Source of the DNA: Sipunculus nudus
Lineage: Eukaryota; Annelida; Sipuncula; Golfingiida; Sipunculidae
Length of the DNA stretch: 64,000 nt
Direction of reading: 5' to 3'
Assembly (NCBI GenBank): GCA_026874595.1
Contig: CM049308.1
Span: 75,749,124 to 75,813,123 of the forward strand
In this document: one piece after another, positions 60,843-64,000 of the stretch
Layout: every line of letters starts with the position of its first letter
Numbering within the stretch: the stretch's first letter is position 1
Translations under genes and position numbers: made by a program
The notes under the pieces: generated by a model
What the model was told of the DNA's origin: nothing
Databases searched by the model: none
Seen by the model: the letters and a program-made list of their open reading frames with translations, nothing else

Positions 60843-62820
60843 ATAAAGGTATGGTTCTCAGGCACTTTTTTTTTCAGAAATCAATGCGGGCAGGCGTTTT
60901 TTTTTTTATTTTTATTTTTTTGGTATGTTTCGATAAAAATGTCAAATGAATAGGGAAAAGCATTAAAATAATAGATTTATTTTGCTAAACAAGTAACAAC
61001 AAAACAAAGGAAATTGTGTGATGTGATTTTTCCTTCTTGAAAGAAATGTCTGAGCGGCTGCAGCTTGAAATCGGTGAGTGTCTATTGAAAATCAAAACTA
61101 GACGACCAGAGGTCAAGCGCTTGCCGGAAGTTGAAATGACAGACAGATGGACAGACAGAACATATTGTGGGTTTTCTATTATTTGAATGACCCTCAGCGT
61201 TTGCTGAGAAGTTGTGGCCTGTAAAATGACATATCAGATAAAACAATGAGGAAGCAGACAAAGCTGACCACAAAAGACTAACAGACAGACATACTGACAC
61301 ATCTGTGATAACAGATTACCAGACAAAAGTGCCAAAGGTTAAGAAGAGCAAAATTAGCCAGAGTTTATGTAGATAAGGTTTATAATTTTGGAGATATGGC
61401 CAAACATGATATGTTGGGGGAGGTGAAGGTGCAGCGCCCCCTAGTGGCTATATCCGGAAAATGAAAAATCTGTTTTGAGATTTTAGTGTAACACATAAGA
61501 TGTATCAGTTTTAAAAGGATTCCTGAAAAAACTGTGGCCTGTAGAATGCTACATATGAGACGCAAGAACCAGCAAGTAGGCGGATTTGAGGACAACTGAC
61601 AAACAGACAGACACACTGACAAAGTGACACAAGATTGAGACCAGATGACATTACTAGGTCATGGAGAAGACTCAGGGAAAGAAAATAAACCATAGTTTCT
61701 GTAATTGAGGCTTTGGGTTTTAGAGATATGGTCAATATAATGATATGTGTGTGAGGGTCATGTGCAGCGCCACCTAGCGGCCCTATCCGGAAAATGAAAA
61801 AAAAAATTTGAGATATTTCTGTAAAATATAATATGCAACAGTTTTCAAATTCTTCTTTAAAAACTGTGGCCTGTAGAATGCTATATGCCAGATGCAAGAA
61901 TCAGCAAGCAGCCAAATTTGAGGACAACTGACAAACAGACGGACACACTGACAAAGTGACACAAGATTGAGACCAGATGACATTATCAGTTTATGGCGAA
62001 GACTCAGAGGGAAAAATAAGCTATAGTTTATGTAATTGAGGCTTTGGGTTTTAGAGATATGGCCAATGTAATGATATATGTGTGAGGGTCGTATGCAGCG
62101 CCCCCTAGCAGCCATATTCAAAAAATAAAAAAAAAATTTCGAGATACTAATGTAGGACTTATGTCAGTTTCAAAATGATTCCTGCAATAATGTGGCCTTT
62201 GGCGCAAGATGAATGAAATCTCGAAATATCTCTATTCACGAGATATTTTACGAGATACTGCAAGACTTGTAATAAAATCTTGTAGTACTAGTTGAATGCT
62301 ACCTGATGCAAAAAACTAGATCACTCTAGCTTTAAAACTGACAAAGTTAGAAAAATAAGACCCCTTATTTTCGAATATCATGACCTTTCCCCCAAAATCT
62401 GTAACCATGGTTACGGCAAATTTAAGTCAGCTACACACCAGATGACAGGCCTTGGAATGACGATTAAAATGAGCTATTGTTGAAGTAGATACGACTAATA
62501 GTCACAAAGATATGAAGAAAAAACCGTTTTGAGAAGTTTTGATGACCTAGACCTTGACCTTTGACCTATTTTGACCAAAAACAATAGGGCACCTAGAAAT
62601 TTAATTCTCCATCATCTCTGAAAGTTTCAAGGTGATTGTGGCAAAATTGTGGCCAGGAGAGTGCAGACAAACAAACAGACAGACAAACAGACATACGCAA
62701 CTGACCAATATGCATGCCAAAATCTTTGATTCCGGCAAGCAATAAAAATTTTGATGCAGGGGTTTAAAATTGATGTGGGCGGTGCCTGAGAACCATACCT
62801 TTATTTTTTTTTTGGCCTTA
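60843..62820. mobile_element. TIR element (GGTTCTCAGGCAC ends) carrying a nested insert
   Basis: Outer halves (60843-61100 and 62743-62820) together match the full element at 53044-53403 in reverse orientation, ending GTGCCTGAGAACCATACC. They are split by a 1,642-base insert at a TA. Confidence 0.85.
61101..62742. mobile_element. Nested transposon inserted at TA, with 330-bp tandem units
   Basis: Flanked by TA on both sides (61099-61100, 62743-62744); the paralogous element at 53044-53403 shows the unoccupied TA. Near the ends CGCTTGCCGGAA faces TTCCGGCAAGC, and both sides carry ACAGACAGAC tracts. The interior holds about three tandem units of about 320-332 bases starting at 61208, 61527 and 61859, each opening GTGGCCTGTA. 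The minus-strand open frames here (SVCLSVC motif) are translations of the repeat and show no known domain. Confidence 0.82.
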
Positions 62821-64000
62821 GAATTTTTAAAATTTAGTACAGGACTTTCAAGGAACTGGAGGATTTTGTCGTAATTAGTGAGTTGTCTTGATTAGAGGAG
62901 TTATGTCAATTCATTATTTATCAATACTTGTATTTAAATTAATTGTCCATTTAATTTGAAGTTTATAAATTATATTTAAGGTGTATTCTTAAAATATTAA
63001 ATATAAATATATAAATATATATATATATATATTGTGAAAAATTAAGAACGTAGATAAGAATCTTGAGCTCTCGTCGTTGTGATCATGAAGCATAGAATGT
63101 ATGACTCTCCGATAGTTCACTTTATAAGGGCTCCATATAAATATGAACCTTCCTTTTAAGTGTGGTGTGTGTTGACAGTCCTTTAGCAAATGCTGCTACC
63201 CGGGATAGAAAGTTTGAACTGCGAAAATCAGCAGCCTTGAAGCTGAACAACAATGGTACAAATAACGTTTGTGAGTTAATTAATTACTCATGTGAAAAAC
63301 ACCTCACCACACATTCACTGCAACAAAGTGCAAACTGTTGCTAACTAATTAATGCTAACCGTGCATCACAAAGCATGAACGGTAATCTTTGGTGGTGGTC
63401 TTGTTGAATTAAAAACAGTATTAGACCCTACATTTATTTTTATTTGGTTGACTGGCCAATCATAATTAAGTAATAATTGTGAAGTCTACACACAATTGAC
63501 GTGACGGCATGGATGAGTTGGCTCGGCCAACCTTGGATACGGTTGCTGGGTTGGACATTAAACCAAGAAAGCGTGCTGTTTATACATGTGGAACTGGCAC
63601 TTTAGCTGTATATCGCACCAGATTTCAAACAGTATTAATTTTACCAAGAACGCACCCTTAGGTTTAAAGTGTACATATGAAGGCTACAGAGATGTTTAAA
63701 ATATAAAATTTAAAAGTGTGATGAATTTGCGCCTGTTTCAGAGAATGAATCAGCTGACCCCTAGCATCAGCCATGACACCTGAGCGGTTGGTTAAAATTG
63801 ACAACTTGTTCAAGTCTAGCAGAACAAATTTGAAAAACAAAGTAACAGTTATTAAAATATTTGTTTATGATTTAGGGTGCAGGCTCAACAAAAAAATTAA
63901 AGATGACAACGTAAAAAGTGTTGCTTCCATACAGGTAAAAGCGACCCATGCTGTCATGGGATGGAAATGAGAAATAACTCATTTTTATAAACATTAAAGG
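62821..64000. other. Remaining intron without a recognisable exon
   Basis: AT-rich, with an (AT)n stretch at 62999-63032. An open frame at 63162-63344 has plausible splice signals around 63178-63256 but its product does not resemble Rod. Another at 63773-63970 is likewise unrecognised. The final KNTC1 exons must lie beyond the window. Confidence 0.55.

Noticed and set aside
61082-62121. Overlapping minus-strand open frames rich in SVCLSVC
   Set aside because: They are translations of the 330-base tandem units and ACAGACAG tracts, with no known domain.
63162-63344. Open frame with exon-like signals (acceptor near 63177, donor near 63257) after exon 50
   Set aside because: Phase fits, but the product (SPLANAATRDRKFELRKSAA) does not resemble the Rod region expected next, so it was not added as an exon.

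Overview
The window is a 64 kb piece of an AT-rich, intron-rich animal genome. It is almost entirely one large plus-strand gene. Fifty exons (2723 to 60561) join in one continuous frame of about 1,768 codons with matching splice phases at every junction. The product is recognisable as KNTC1/Rod, the large subunit of the Rod-Zwilch-ZW10 (RZZ) kinetochore complex of the spindle assembly checkpoint. The first exon seen corresponds to the end of the N-terminal beta-propeller. The last one seen lies inside the C-terminal Rod_C region. The first roughly 300 codons lie to the left of the window and the last roughly 150-200 to the right. Transposon types, tRNA-derived SINEs and repeats carrying GTCCGTCCGTCTGTCCG-like and ACAGACAGAC-like tracts suggest a lophotrochozoan, most likely a mollusc. 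This is inference; the species cannot be read from the sequence.

Layout: 1-2722 holds no exon and is repeat-derived. Exons 1-18 (2723-20364) are interspersed with a SINE (4005-4397), a multi-part dispersed repeat (5215-7355), a small MITE (11554-11661) and a GC-richer insert (about 13079-14330). The intron 20365-24683 contains a nearly end-to-end but internally deleted DIRS-type tyrosine-recombinase retrotransposon, with inverted terminal repeats and the diagnostic internal complementary region. Exons 19-30 follow to 33992. The introns 33993-36434 and 36525-40026 each hold a pogo/Tigger-type DNA transposon; the second still shows most of a DDE transposase with several disabling lesions. Exons 31-46 run to 53635, with TA-flanked MITEs and a second SINE between them. 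The intron 53636-57276 is filled by a degenerate repeat. Exons 47-50 end at 60561. The remainder is intron, carrying a nested transposon pair (60843-62820).

The most unusual features are two tandem arrays, each made of about 80-bp units, lying directly upstream of exon 16 and exon 21. Each unit is a copy of the intron's 3' end plus the first part of the exon, so each array is a row of decoy 3' splice sites ending in the real exon. Other points are a 15-nt microexon, a GC-AG intron that the reading frame requires, a paralogous empty site for a nested transposon, and long poly-C/poly-G runs in both introns and transposon ORFs.
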